From Pempheris klunzingeri (lineage: Eukaryota > Chordata > Actinopteri > Acropomatiformes > Pempheridae), in the NCBI RefSeq assembly GCF_042242105.1, contig NC_092032.1, forward strand, positions 9,812,415 to 9,876,414: a DNA stretch of 64,000 nt. The letters run 5' to 3'. The position numbers were made by a program, and so were the translations under genes. The notes below the pieces were generated by a model. It was not told where the DNA came from. It did not search any database and saw nothing but the letters and a program-made list of their open reading frames with translations. Positions 1 to 12,851 of this stretch are shown here, in pieces; position 1 is the stretch's first letter; each line of letters starts with the position of its first letter.

Positions 1-264
1 TAATAGCTACACTGCTAAACTTCAAAGCTACTGACTACCCATGGTGGTGAAATAAACAGTCTTCTGCAAGCATTGTGCTATTTTGACTGGTTTGGTCCAA
101 GCCCTTTGAACGAACATGCTGATAATAAGCTGGCACTACTTTTTGGAGCATTTACAGAATTTAGCACTTCAAGAGCATGAGCTTCCCCATCTTTGTCAGG
201 CAGTCCTGTTATTCCAGGAGTTCACCCATAAACCGTGAAGGGACAGTGGGACTGTGGGACTCAC

Positions 265-344
265 CACGCGTGCTGCTCTCTCCTGAGATTCACACTTTCT
301 GCAGAACCAAGGACCAGTGGGCACCTGCACGATGCCATAACAGG
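265..344 (-). CDS. mllt10: mllt10 (AF10) coding exon 2, partial gene
   Basis: Read on the minus strand, a CTTCAG acceptor is followed by 80 nt that translate as ACYGIVQVPTGPWFC and then RKCESQERAARV, ending at a gtgagt donor. This is the continuation of the first PHD finger of the AF10/AF17 family. The phase fits exactly: exon 1 ends with a single G, and this exon opens with CC to make the joint Ala codon. Together the two exons give 243 nt, or 81 codons. AF10 is a nuclear reader that partners DOT1L in H3K79 methylation (established for the family). The remaining exons lie beyond position 1. AF17 (mllt6) has a very similar PHD finger; mllt10 is preferred because skida1 is the neighbour, as in human. 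Confidence 0.9.
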
Positions 345-3300
345 CTGAAGAGAGACGGAGGGGGCATTAAAGTGAGTCATCACAACCACAACAAAAGACT
401 CCATTTCACACCACAAAAGACATTGACACAGTGATAGTGAAACCACAACAAACCTGACGAAACTTGATAGCATCTTTACAAATATTGTGCTATCTTCACT
501 AATTTTTTTGCCAAACTTGTGACTAAATTGCCTTGAACGGAGAACTGAATTGTGTTTTAATTCAACAGACTGCTGTTGTTTTAATCTTACTCTACTGGCA
601 GTTTGCTTGTGCTAAAGAACATTTCAAGCACTTAGGACAATGAATCACTAGTAATACACCGTTAACGACAACACACATGGTCATCAATGATAACTGTTCG
701 CTTTATGAATGGCTGTCAGAAATTAAGAGAATACTCACAATGACAGAAGTTACATTTTAAGTTTATGAAGAGCAGTGTGGACGCTCCATAAACAGGCCAC
801 GATGTGGGTGAGTGAGTTTTCAGTCGCTAGTGATGTCTCTTTACTTCAATACATTCTTCTTCTAGGGTATGCTGATTCTTAATATGTTAGACACTGCCTC
901 TGCAAACAATATTATTCACACGGTGGACAGCATTTGTGAAAACACACTTTGCTCTTTCACCATGAGTTGTAACCTGATTTTGCTGATGCTTACGCGACTC
1001 GGCCTACAAGTTGCAGGATAGGCAGCGCAACCCTAAATGCGGCTGCACCACCCTAAATAGCCTACCTCTACACATTTTCAGATTATCTCTGACCCGACCA
1101 GAGCCCATAATCCAGTGGAATAAACAGCTATAATCCAGATTTCTGAGAACAAAACACCCAAAGGTTACCGAGTTCAAATGAAGAAACGGGTGACCAGACT
1201 TAACAACAAAACATCAAGCACCACTTGGACAGGATATTCTGCATACGTGATTCATTTAATTAATTACAGCTGGCTGATCCAATCACTTGAAAGCTTGCAA
1301 TATTTATTTGTTGCAATGCGAACCGATGTCACAACAGTATGTGGACGCTCTGTTGCTATTTAACTTTTCTCTGCGACTCAGAGGAGCCCCAAAACACACA
1401 GAGGACAAGTTTTTACTCATCTCATCTCAAACTTGTTGACAAATGTTAGAGATATAGAGTGCATTGCATCCTGCATAGCACTAGCTTCAAGAAGAAGTAC
1501 CCAAGCTGTGCTCCAGTTAGATACAACATGTAATGACTCTGTTTTGATTCTGTACATTCACATGAGAAGAGTTACAAAATTAAGTGCACTTTTAAATGCC
1601 ATGATTCAGACTGAAAACTTTTCTGACAGTGTTGCTGATAGATACTTTTGTCCCACAAAGCAGCGTGTAATGGAAAAAAAATCAACAGTATAAGTTTGAA
1701 AATGGAACATGTTTTGTTATAATAATTTCACATTTCAAACTGAGGATACTTAATTGTGCATGTGTTTTGGTGCACTTCAATATAATGTTCTCAAAACATG
1801 AATTTATTGTGAATATTTTATAGTATTCGTATTCAGTGAGGACTTTGGAAAATTCTCCCTGTCTCAGTGATACACTGCTGGTCTAACTTAGGTTTACAGT
1901 TTATTCTTTCTTTTGATGCAAATGAACAGGCTCTACTTTAGTTGTGTCACATCTATAGATAAATGCCAGTGTTATGACGGATGTTATATTTTCAAAAATG
2001 CTCCAACTGATGAATATCTTTTGATTCCTGCAGTCCAGGGGCAGATATGGAGAAGGTCACACATCAAATGACACAGTGCTGTTGCTTTATTTAAGAAGTG
2101 GCTTTCATGCCACGTTGTCCGTGTGTCCCTTTCTCTGCAAAGCACTGAATCTTACCGCATTTGGGAAGTGGCTGGATATTTAACAGAGCTCATGTTTTGG
2201 CATAAGCATTGTATCTGTGGTCTGACATCCAAAATATTCCATACCCCACCCCAGCTTTCAGTAGTTAGCGACCTAATATTTTGTATTGAAGACTCAGAAT
2301 GTGGCATAATGACTGATTAATGGAGTATGTTTAATACTGAGAGTATCACACTGCACTAAAAAAAATAAACTAACTCGTATTTGAAAGTGCACTAAATATT
2401 AGGCAACTTGAAGTTTAACGGGGTGAGATGCGAATATGATGCAACCTTAAAAGTTATGTATCAGATATTATGAAAACTGGCACAACTGTGTATCTAATAA
2501 TAAAATAATAGCTCATATTAAGATTAGTTTTTACAGCTTTACACCAGCAAAGGCAAAACACGTGGGACAAACAGATTTAACATTTGACTAGATCTGAGTG
2601 CTGCCATGTGTATTTAACAGTTCGGCTGTTAGTGGGTTGTTACAGAGGAGCTCCTGTCACACCTTTTTCCAAACACTAAAAAAAAAAAAAAACCCGTGTT
2701 GTATGTGAAGAAACGCTGAAATGCATCAGCATGGGTTGCTCGTTGCTGACATGTTACACAGTTTGTACTCTCTCCCTGTGTTTGGACACATGGCCAGCTG
2801 TTACATTTGTAAACACTGGACGTCATCGGCTGAGTCATCTTGGGGGAGCCCTGGTTTGGCAGCACAGCATCACTGTCACTGTACTGGGAGCCAACATGCA
2901 GCCATTACAAATCACTACTTTAGTGCTTGAATATGCCCGAGCAGCGTCTACATAAGTCCCCCCTTCAGGTCTAATGCTGTTTGGACTAAAATTTAGTAGG
3001 CAGTGGGTCGGATCGTATAATTCTATCAAGCGTATTCCTCCTTCTCTGAATCCAACATGACAGCTTCTGACAGGGATAGAAAAAAAAACAGAGCACGACT
3101 CACAGCCAGAATGCGTTCATAAAGCAGCTGCCAACTATCGTCCTCTGCGGATTAAACAGGCTAAGTTAGCTGCCAAACCGGAGCAGTGGAGCGCCCTGCT
3201 GTATGAGCAGAGGCTGACCTCAGCCTGGCCTTGGTGAGGGCAGGCGGAGGAGGAGGAGGAGGCTCTACGCGGAGCGCCTCATAACCTTGCAACAAGACAA

Positions 3301-3358
3301 CGCTAACTAGCCTGCAGGCTAACTGCTAACATCTAGCTGAGCTAGCAGCACAGCTTAC
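345..3358 (-). other. mllt10: mllt10 intron 1
   Basis: This 3.0-kb intron separates the two mllt10 coding exons. Its donor is gtaag (minus strand, at 3358) and its acceptor is ttcag at 346-345. It is AT-rich with short scattered open frames, none of which has a recognisable domain. A short GGA-repeat stretch lies near 3246-3262. The part from about 3.1 kb to the exon is GC-richer and merges with the promoter-proximal CpG-rich block. I see no other gene in it. Confidence 0.75.
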
Positions 3359-3521
3359 CTTGATGCACGGCGACGTTGCAGCCGTGTCCGTCGCAATACA
3401 CCAGCGGGTTTTCGGCCCAGCCTCTCTCGTCGGAACAAACACAGCAGCCTCCGATCATCTCCTTCATATTACTCGTCGAGAACTCGTCGTCCGCCGCCAG
3501 ACAACGCTCGCCGGAGACCAT
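3359..3521 (-). CDS. mllt10: mllt10 (AF10) coding exon 1 with start codon
   Basis: The minus-strand ATG at 3521 is directly preceded by an in-frame TAG, so the start is well defined. The 163 nt encode 54 residues plus one base. The protein opens MVSGER and continues into MKEMIGGCCVCSDERGWAE, NPLVYCDGHGCNVAVHQ, the Cys/His core of the first PHD finger of AF10. The family's usual N-terminus (MVS...) is kept, followed by a short variable linker. The exon ends at an AG|gtaagc donor. It lies inside a CpG-rich block, as expected for a first exon of a broadly expressed gene. Confidence 0.92.
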
Positions 3522-3689
3522 CTACGAAGAAAGCGGACATGCGGAGGAATAGGATACCAAGATGAACCGAAGCCTTCGCTCGAGACGTCCCTCTTTCCCC
3601 TGCTACACCGCTTTAAGTCCCACTCGGTCGAAATGTCATGTTTTAAACGTGTTTACGTCCCTTCTCGACACCGTATTTTTCACCAAAAC

Positions 3690-3960
3690 ATCCACTTCGC
3701 GGCGCGGCGGTGAGGAGAGGGGGGGGGGGGGGGGGTGTCGTAGAGAACAGGAAATGCGTAATGACGCAAGGCGCGTGTGTGTGCGTGCCCTCTGACCGGA
3801 AGTAAAAGCCAGATGTGATTGGATCTCACGGAGCGACGTTCCATTTTGGTTCCACATGGCTGGAGTAGTTTGAAAGTTTGTAGCAGAGGCTCCACTTCAC
3901 TTTACTAGATTCACTGTCAGCACTGTAGCAACACGGAGGTAGGCAAAGATGGCAAAGTGT
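3690..3960 (-). promoter_or_regulatory. mllt10: Candidate mllt10 promoter / 5' UTR region
   Basis: The region is GC-rich and lies 170-440 bp upstream of the mllt10 ATG. It contains a CCGGAAGT ETS-type site at 3796-3803 and an inverted CCAAT box (ATTGG, 3818-3822). A YY1-like AAGATGGC lies near 3947. No TATA box is apparent, which fits a housekeeping-type CpG promoter. A run of about 17 G at 3719-3736 falls between these sites and the coding exon. The transcription start site was not determined. Confidence 0.5.
3719..3736. repeat. Poly-G tract in mllt10 5' flank
   Basis: About 17 consecutive G residues (C-run on the transcribed mllt10 strand), in the presumed 5' UTR or promoter. Homopolymers of this type are length-unstable and often miscounted in assemblies. 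Confidence 0.8.
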
Positions 3961-4202
3961 AACTGACAGAGACCCACCAAGCTCAGCAGCTGTGAGAAGC
4001 ACGATTTTTAGAATGTGTTGGCCGTGTGTTTAAAATGTGTTTGTAGCAAAGACTGCAACTCTTGATCTGCTGATACTGTGTTTGTGATGCATAGAGCACA
4101 GCTGCATTTTTAAGAAAGCATACATATGTTCCAGATTAGATATCAGGGTTTTGACTTCAAGTGTGAGGATCAAGATGTATTGTTTTGCATCAAAGCAAGA
4201 TG

Positions 4203-4500
4203 TAGAGCTGAAACAATTAGTCTTTAAATGATCTCCTGAAAAATTGCAGATTTTCTCTGCTTTATATAATTTTAATATTTATTACGTTATCCTTGGGTTT
4301 TTTGGACTGATGGACAAAACAAGAAATGTGAATACATCAAGTTTAAGTTCTGGCCAATTTGAATAAGCATTTTTATTGATATTTTGTAAAATAATGAATC
4401 AATTGAATGTGACGATTCTTTACTGCCTTGGACTGATTTTATAGATTAAACAATTAACTGATTAATCAAGTTGGAAGTTGCAGAATAATCAGAAAACTTT
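4203..4500. repeat. Degenerate fish interspersed repeat
   Basis: The stretch opens with AGCTGAAACAATTAGTC, continues through GGACTGATGGACAAAACAAG, and closes with ATTAAACAATTAACTGATTA. This order of motifs is characteristic of a very common non-autonomous repeat found across teleost genomes. The copy is eroded, with no obvious terminal duplication. Identification is from pattern memory, not from a library search. Confidence 0.6.
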
Positions 4501-4587
4501 TGTTGGTGTATAGATGGTACACAATTAAACACATTAGTTGTTGCAGTAAATTCTGGAGAGGTGCAGATTTTCCCCCTTCTATTAAAA

Positions 4588-4690
4588 TGTTCTATTCAAT
4601 TTAATCGTTTTATTGTCATATGTACAGATAAAAACAAGTTTCACCGCACAATAAAATTCTTGCTTTGCCATTTTGCCTTCAACAGTGCTT
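4588..4690. repeat. Possible short fish repeat fragment
   Basis: The stretch includes TTTTATTGTCATATGTACAG and then ACAAGTTTCACCGCACAATA, wording that recurs in dispersed fish repeats. Boundaries are uncertain and no target-site duplication was seen. Confidence 0.35.
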
Positions 4691-7600
4691 CAGGATTAAA
4701 TAAATAGAAAAATAAACAGCAGCTATACAGAAAAACTATATACAATTCAAGTAGTACTACATCTAAGATTGGTTTTACCTCATCCTGTAAGAAGCCGATT
4801 GGATTGCAGTTACATCACTTTACTACTACTCCATGTGCACATTTGTAATAATACTAAAAGTTTAACAATTAATTTTCAAACTGCAATTCAGAAAGTGTTC
4901 AGGCTTGTAGGTCTGTATTGTATCTTACTGAATTCATTCAAGATAACACAAGAATAGAGAGATGATAAAAAAAAATGACATTCATAAAATCCACTATGCT
5001 GTGTTTTCCTTCATAGTACAAAAGTATGAACAACAGCTTTTTAACAGCTTTAAAGCCAAGAATAACTACAGGCCAATGTTTATATGCTAACACTAATGAA
5101 TAGCAGCAACATGGGCTGGAACAGTTCAACTAACTAAATATTATGTTTACTATGTCACCATGCTATTTCACTATGATTAAGACTGGTAGAAGAAATGAGA
5201 GGGTATTAGCTTAGTGAGCATGGAGACAGCAGACTTGAGACAGCAATTTGACAAGCTTTTCATTGTAAGCATGAATACCTTTTATCTTTCAAAAATATCA
5301 AATAGGCTTTGAGAATCCTACATCAGGCTGCATATCAGACCTGTCAATATACAGATTTGTTTTGATAGTATCCTCATGCTGTTGCCAAGGATGCTCCAGA
5401 ACACACACTCACACACATACACACACACGCTATTCCAAGCACTCAGCTGCTGCTTGCATCACCGATTCCTCTGAGCGAGCTCTCGCTCTTGGTTTCCAGA
5501 GAAACGTAATGACTTGCCAATAATGCGCAAGAGCACACGAGCGTCCTCCGTGTAATATGGTGAGCGAGAGGTCCCTGGGAGTGCCTGCCCATTGTTTGCT
5601 TTAATTTCAAATTGCTCAAATGCTCCAGTCGACACTGGGCACTGCACTAAAAGGGGGTGTAGGAGGGATGGGGAGCTGGGGAAAAGGGGAAAAAAAGTGA
5701 ATTGTGTGTGGCAGGGGAAAACCTATTAGAGCTGGAGAGAACAAAGGGAGGCGAAGGAGGGGGCAGCGGCGGTGGAGGGGCCCATATAGCTACTGAAACA
5801 CTGAAAATGGCAAATGATTTTTACAACTTGCACTTGATTAAGTCAAAGTCTGCACAGATCATGTATAATGTTCCCCCTGTTGTCAGAGGGGAGCTCTGAG
5901 ACGGCAAATTGCAGTGACACTGTCTGCCTCCAACCACCACTGGTGATCCCAGAGAACATATAGCACTCAGAGCTTTTTATATAATTTAAGGTATTCTGTG
6001 ATCATAACCAGACTGTCCTCTTAGATGCTATATGTCATAGCTTTGATGGTCATACTACCAAGTTTGTGTTGGGATGAGGATCTCTAAATACCCTTCAACA
6101 GCATCTCTGCCACTGGATCTGTTTGGAAAGAATAGCTGTCTTGTCTCAACCTCGCTGCATTAAAGTTAGGATTCAATGCACAGAAGAAAGCTGCACCATT
6201 TTTCCACAGTACAAACATAGCCTATAGACCAGGACTCATGTCATAGGCTACTGGTTTTCAAACATTTTGCCCTGTAGTCTGCACAGCAGGTAGCCAATTT
6301 CTCTTGCTCAGGAGTAAAGGTAGACCTGGCTGAGAGAGAGCAGAAATAAACAATAGACTGAATTGTAGTATCTCTCATTTCATTGATTTTGCAGTTTGCA
6401 AGCATTTAACACAATTATCTGGAAACTATGTATGGAAAGAAGAGAGTTTATTTCCATCGACTTGTTCTTGTCTCTTTCGGCCTACATTTAATTGTCAGAA
6501 AGGTGACTTCACAGCATTTGAGATTTAAAAAGTCTGGCGGCTCTCTTGATTGGGTTCTGGGCGCGTTTGCATAGGCCGGGTGGAGTTTTATGGTCTCTGG
6601 GCAGCATGAGGAACGTGTAAAATTACGCAGGGAGGAAAGGCAGCACTCGGAAAAGCAGCCTCCACGCCCACTGACTTATATGTAATCTGCATCTGAAATG
6701 GCATTGTGTTAAGGCACTGTGTACAAAAATACTGGACATGCCCAAGCGCCTGCCAGTTATTTATGTTGTCTAATGGTTGCTGCTCTTCATAGATTCCCCA
6801 CTTAACTCCATCTCATTTAAAGCTTATGTCTTTTCTTGAAATTAATAAATTCTCAGAAAGAGAAAGACCTGGGGGTAAGGAATGTTTGTTAGAAACATCA
6901 CTCCAGTAATAAAACCCAAATTTTGTCCTTAAACATTGCATCCTAACTGTGTGTGTGTGTGTGTGTATTGCAGGGGAACTCCGCAGAAAACTAAAACAGT
7001 CTGGGAGGAATGTTTTCACAGACTGAGCTCATAAGCTTCGACAAATGACTACAGACAGCTAAGTATAGGACTTTTATTTTGAAGCAATTGTGTCCTCAAA
7101 CAGATGCCATATGCTTGTTTTCAAATCAATTTATTAATGAGTGATGGGTGTTCTTCACGGGTGTTGGGCACAATTTAAACCACCTATGGCCTGTGAACCT
7201 TACCAACCCAAAATCAACGTAGTTTACGCTAAGCTCAGGAAAATGTGTGCTGTGCTGCATATTTGACCAGTTTTACATAAACTAGTCTTGCACATAAGTT
7301 TTACCCACCTTTTGTTCTTTAAGTCTGGTTAAATTGGAACAATGAAAACAGTGTTTCACAGACAAAGCGGTGAGTTAGCAGCAAACACATGCACGAGTTC
7401 TTCACCCCTTCAGTCCATCTCCATGTTCCATGAATACAGCTAATACAGTAAGTTTTAGTTTAGATGATTCCCCTGCAGCAACCCCAGCAAACACATCAAT
7501 ACATTTAATAGAGCCTGATGTTCATTTAGGCAGTAAATATAGACTACACGTCCGACTTTGTAGATATTTTAAGTAATATATTTCAAACCTGTGAATGGCC

Positions 7601-8541
7601 TATTACCTGGTCTGGTTCTGCACGTTTCTCTTATGGTTTATGGTAAATGTAATGTTGTAATAGTAGTGACAGACCATGTGCATTCCCATCTGTGTCTTGT
7701 GATGACTATTGTGGGAACAATTCAAGAAAAAGGAGACTATAAGCTCTATATTGTAGACATTTTAGTGTTTTTTCATCTGCTGCTGAGTTTCACCCCTGAA
7801 ATGCATGAAATACACTGAAATGACCAGAACAGCGAAATGAACCAAACGCTCCCCAACCTCATAAAGCCCCTTTCCCTGGTCACACCACATTCAGACCCAT
7901 CAGTATCTACTCGTGGTCTCCTCTCTGGCCGGCCAGTAGCGCAGGGACCCAGGGAAAAAAAATACAAACAGTCCCAACACGGCGGGGTGAAAGGTGAAGA
8001 GAGCCCTCCCCCCACCACTGTCCGCACACACTTCAGGCTCGGATTGCATGTAAAATCACATTCTCCCGGGGTGGTGGGGGGTGGAGAGGAATTCATTGTT
8101 TTGGCATGGGGCAGTGGGTTTGTGTCATAAAAAGTCTATGCTCTTACAAGTGCCTGCGCCTCCTTGACCAAGTGTCTCCATAAAACTCAATGCGAAACAA
8201 ATGACTCGGAGCTGCGGGAGCAAAGCGAAGGGGTTTGATGAGCGTTGGAAAAGTGGAAGAGTTTGGAAGCTTGTACCAGAATATGTTTAATGGCCGGTGA
8301 GCTTATGAAAAAAACAATTAAACTCACCAGATGAACCGGTTACGTAAACCTCGTTCAAGAAACTGGTTTCCACATGGCACTGCATGGAGCGTGTGGACTT
8401 ACTTAATATTTTGCAAGCCTGTTAAATTGAAATCAGCTATGTCCAATTATATTTATGTTCCACAAATGGTGCATTGGAGTTTCAAACAATTCCATTGCTG
8501 TTTAAATGTAGCCTGCACTGCACAAAGGTATGGAGCACTGG

Positions 8542-8542
<1 letters not shown>

Positions 8543-8579
<37 letters not shown>
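8543..8579. repeat. TG microsatellite
   Basis: A run of about 17 TG units, uninterrupted, in the mllt10-skida1 interval. Confidence 0.9.
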
Positions 8580-8581
<2 letters not shown>

Positions 8582-8948
8582 GCCGTGTCCTTACCGTAAT
8601 GCGTCTATCCGCCCATAATAAGCTGGTCTTCAAGTACTGGATAAAAAACATTTAAAGTGTGTAAAACAACAGTTAGAAGTTTCTGCATGGAGAGCATTCA
8701 CCATCTACACATTAAATTAAAAATATATTATTATCATGAATCCAGATTACACTGGCACTGGCTCCCATGAAGCAGGCTTGACTCCATGCTTTAAACTTGT
8801 CCTACAGATTAAAGTGTGTTGAGGTGCTTTCCCTCTGTTGTAACATATACAGTGGGAGCGTAATGCCCATCCCCAGGACTGAGCCTGAAGTGCCAGATTT
8901 AGTCTTCTGAGGTATTTCCCCCGTACCATCAGCACACAGCGGGCTGGT

Positions 8949-8982
8949 GAGAGAGACCTCCGCCGTGCTTGAGGTCTCTCTC
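8949..8982. repeat. Perfect 12-bp inverted repeat (hairpin)
   Basis: GAGAGAGACCTC at 8949-8960 is exactly complementary to GAGGTCTCTCTC at 8971-8982, with a 10-base loop. It could fold as a hairpin in DNA or RNA. There is no gene context that explains it. Confidence 0.7.
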
Positions 8983-11171
8983 TCGGCCACTGGGTCTCGC
9001 CCCCTCCCCTCTGACATCCAGGCGCAGGAGAGGCTGGAATAAGTGTCCCATGGCATCTGGTGTATCACAAATCTGCATCTACCTAATAGTCTTAATTGGA
9101 AATGTAATGGCTGTTTGTGTGTCTATATATGGATAGGGCTATGTAATATATATTTTGATATAATATTAAGAAAGTATAGGAGCCTATAGTAGATTGTAGT
9201 TTTAGATTCCCTAAACTGGGAGCTCTAATTCAGAAACACGTCCATAACCCCGGTGTATGAGAAACTTTACTGGCACGTGTTACATGTTTTCGCAACATTG
9301 TTAGACAGTAACAACTATTTTAAAATTATTTAATTCATTTACTTTTGAAGCAGATGAAGACCTGTTTTGTTTGGTCATATTTAAAGAAAAGGTTTGTCAT
9401 GTTGTGAGATTTTAAAATACTTTGACAATATAAGTATAAGTAAGTATGTGAATTATATAGAACACATCGTATCTTTTCACAATATATTTTAAAAGAAGGA
9501 TAAAACACTATAAAACCCCAAATCTTATTTCCACCGTGGCCCAGAGATTTGTTCTCTGTATCTATGATAATAAAAACAGCCTGATAGTTATATTTTTATT
9601 GAACAACTGTCATGACCAGACAACTGCACCGCCACTAAGATGTTTTTATGTTATGGGACAATTCACATTACACATCACTTTGGATGTGGACCCATTTGGG
9701 TCAGTGGAAGAGAACTGGTTTGTTCACACTGGTTTAAATCTACAGCCAAGGAAGCTTTGGCTGTGTTGCATGCGATCCGAGGAAAAACCATAAGCACGTA
9801 TTGTGTCAAACAAAATAACCAACTCGGGTTCCCGAAAGGGCAGGAGATGCAGTGGTCAGGACGTGACATGAAGCGAGCCTCGGCTCCTCCCTGCATCTCC
9901 CAGGCCGGGCACGGTGCGCCGCGGCTCTGGGATCTGAGCTATTCCCCCGGGGATCCGGACCTCAACGAGCTGCCCCTCCTCTCACTTCAGTCTTCTGCAT
10001 CCGTGAAACTCCGCATGCCCCGTGAATCAATGCTGCCATACAGGATCAGCACGTGAAAAGGCGAGTTCTGCTGCGGCCAGGGCGAGAAGAGCTCAACGTG
10101 CGGGTCACTGGTTGGATTTAAAAGCGACGAGAAGGCAGGTGAGATGACCCATGTGAGTGAACTGGGGTTAACTGACTGTGGAGTCACTGGACAGCCTATG
10201 AGACATACAGTATATTCACTGATAGTAGCACAGAGGCGCACCAACACACACACACACACACACAACCCCGAGCATAACCCCGAACGTCCACAAGTAACAG
10301 CTTTCTGGGTTTGTCGAGTAAAATATAACCTACTTTGTAAGTAGATTGGAGCTTTTCACACTAGAGGCTACTATAATTATAACTTTTGATTATCTGTGCC
10401 ACAATGCGCAGAGCCACCGTAATGAAGCTCTTAAAAGAAAGCAAAAGCCAAACCATAAAAAAGAGTAAAATATTGATCAAACAAGCCATAGTTCCCATAT
10501 ATAGGCTGACAGTTCAAGGTGCAAAGCTCTGACCCTAATCCTGAGAAAACGTGCGCACGCGTGTGTGTGTGATGGCCACAGGTACCGTAGCCTATATATA
10601 TTGTGTGTGTATATTTTTTTCCCCATAATTATTTTTTCCATTAAGTCCCATTCACACAATGTTTTCCTCATCTTCTTTGGCATGCACGATCCTGTCTGCA
10701 TCTCCGTGTCCACCACCATAGCAGAGTAATACTGCGTGGATTGTGTGGACGTGATCCAATCATATTAGGTCAGGTTTAACAAGGAGCCATAATAACAACG
10801 CCTACATGTGAAACAAGCTGTTTGACGTAACACCGATGTAACGTGGTGCTATTCAAGATACAGTGAATGATCTGTAAATGAGTAAATAGGCTTAACATTG
10901 TGGAGATGAGCGTGCCCAGTCTTGAGTTTGGCCGTGAGGAACTGGCCACAAGGGATTCACGTGTCTCACTGATAACAAAGACGGAACAAAACAGGGAGTA
11001 TTGAAAAAATATGGCTCAGGGGCGAAACACAATAGTCAGTCCAAACAGCCTTCTGTAGGCCTACCGGTAATTCAAACAATTAGCCTATATAATATACTAC
11101 ACTGTCCCAGTGTTTGGACAGCGGTGTGGGTGGTGGCTTCAGCCTACGTCCTGATTTCTGTGCAGCCTATG

Positions 11172-11275
11172 CGCATCTGTGTGTGTGTGTGTGTGTGTGT
11201 GTGAGGAGCGCGCGTGCCTCTTTCAGTTCGCGTGTCTTTCTTTGTGTGTGTGTGTGTGTGTGAGTGTGTGCGTGT
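11172..11275. repeat. Compound TG microsatellite
   Basis: Two TG-rich runs (about 11178-11203 and 11242-11275) are separated by a short GC-rich unique stretch. The second run is interrupted. Confidence 0.8.
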
Positions 11276-11912
11276 TTGTGCGTGCGCATATTCTCTGGAA
11301 AGTCATAGCCGCGTGTGTATAGGCGTACACACAAAGTATCATCACGCATTAGTGTCACACCAGACGCAGAAACAATTCTTAGAAATAAAACAGCCAAATC
11401 GTGACTACATTATGTTCAATAATCCAACATGCCCATGCCCCCCCCACCCTATTATAAAAGCTACTTGTTGATAGTTACAAATAAATATTATTAACATAAC
11501 ATGTATATTTTTCAGTATCTTAAATTAACTTTATAATTGTTGCTCTAGGATCTCCCGTTGAAAATACAGCTTTTTTACGGGGGATCTTAATTGGATTTTT
11601 TAAGTGGCTGCAGCTTTAACCTTCACTGTGTGGAAAATCTTGTGGGAAAAGCAACCCTGACTCTGCACTTTGAGCCCGTCCAATCACTGTTCGCGTTGTT
11701 TTACCAGAGTGCAAAGTAGGCTTCAATTTAGCAGGGATTTGCCACTTCAGCGTGACTCCACTAAATTCACAAGAAATTCAATTCTAGAGTTTGACGGTGT
11801 GCTTATTTTATTTTTAATTTTTAAATCTCCAAATCGTAACAGTTGCTCACGTAAACACACAATAGGCTGTATTAACCGTGCTACACCTTGCTGTGCAACG
11901 CACTGCAAATTA

Positions 11913-11915
<3 letters not shown>

Positions 11916-11972
<57 letters not shown>
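11916..11972. repeat. Long CA microsatellite
   Basis: About 28 perfect CA units, the longest uninterrupted dinucleotide run left of skida1, about 1.3 kb upstream of its start codon. Confidence 0.92.
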
Positions 11973-11974
<2 letters not shown>

Positions 11975-12599
11975 TAAAGGGAAAAGGTATTTTTCAAAAA
12001 AATGTATAACAAGGGAAATGCCGATTTATTAAGGTACAGCCAGACAAATGAATCCAGGCCTACGCAGTGTGCACAAATATTGCAGGATAAGTAGGTCAGT
12101 CTATAGTCAACCAGCGAGGGGAAAAAAAATCATATGGTGGAAAAGCCAGAGCCAACAAAAGCAGATGAGTTGAGGCTTGGTCAGGGCAGCAGCCTGAACG
12201 TGGAAAAGCAGCTCTCCAAGTGTAAAAAGCAAATGTCTTTGTTTAAGCTGCGCTGCGTTAACACACATCAAACCGTCTAAAAGAGCCGGAGTGTGGAGTC
12301 ATTTTACCAGCGTACAATCGATTGCCTATATGAGTACTGGCGCATGCATCTAGATGCAGACCGAAAGGGAAAAGCACAATACATTCCAGTCTTATCATGA
12401 CACTGTGCAGGCTCGGGCTACCTACTCTGGCCCCACAAGACCTGTGAACTGGGGGGAAATTTCAGCTTTATTTAGCTATTGGATTATGAAGTTATTTGCT
12501 CATTTGCATTATTTACTCAAAAATCGGAGTCTGCGGCCACAATTGTGAACTATTATAATGGTGGGGTGTGGGAGGGGGTGGGGATGGAATATCCATTTT

Positions 12600-12820
12600 T
12601 ATTGCATCACCTGTCAGCGGCGTCCAATGGGCGTCGACTCCGGGGGCATTAATTGATGAAGGTGTCTCCAGACTCGCGCACCTCCCCTCTCTGTCATTTT
12701 ATTTGTGGCTCAACCAGCAGCCAGAATAGCAGCTGCATTTTAGCTCTTATTCTGTTTCTCTCTGTCTCGGACTCTCTCTCTCTCTCTTTCTCCCTCCCCC
12801 CCACCCTCACAACTCCCTCT

Positions 12821-12851
<31 letters not shown>

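Noticed and set aside
9536-10056. Overlapping frames of 85-138 codons between mllt10 and skida1.
   Set aside because: No domain, no splice-phase partner, and composition typical of non-coding GC-rich DNA.
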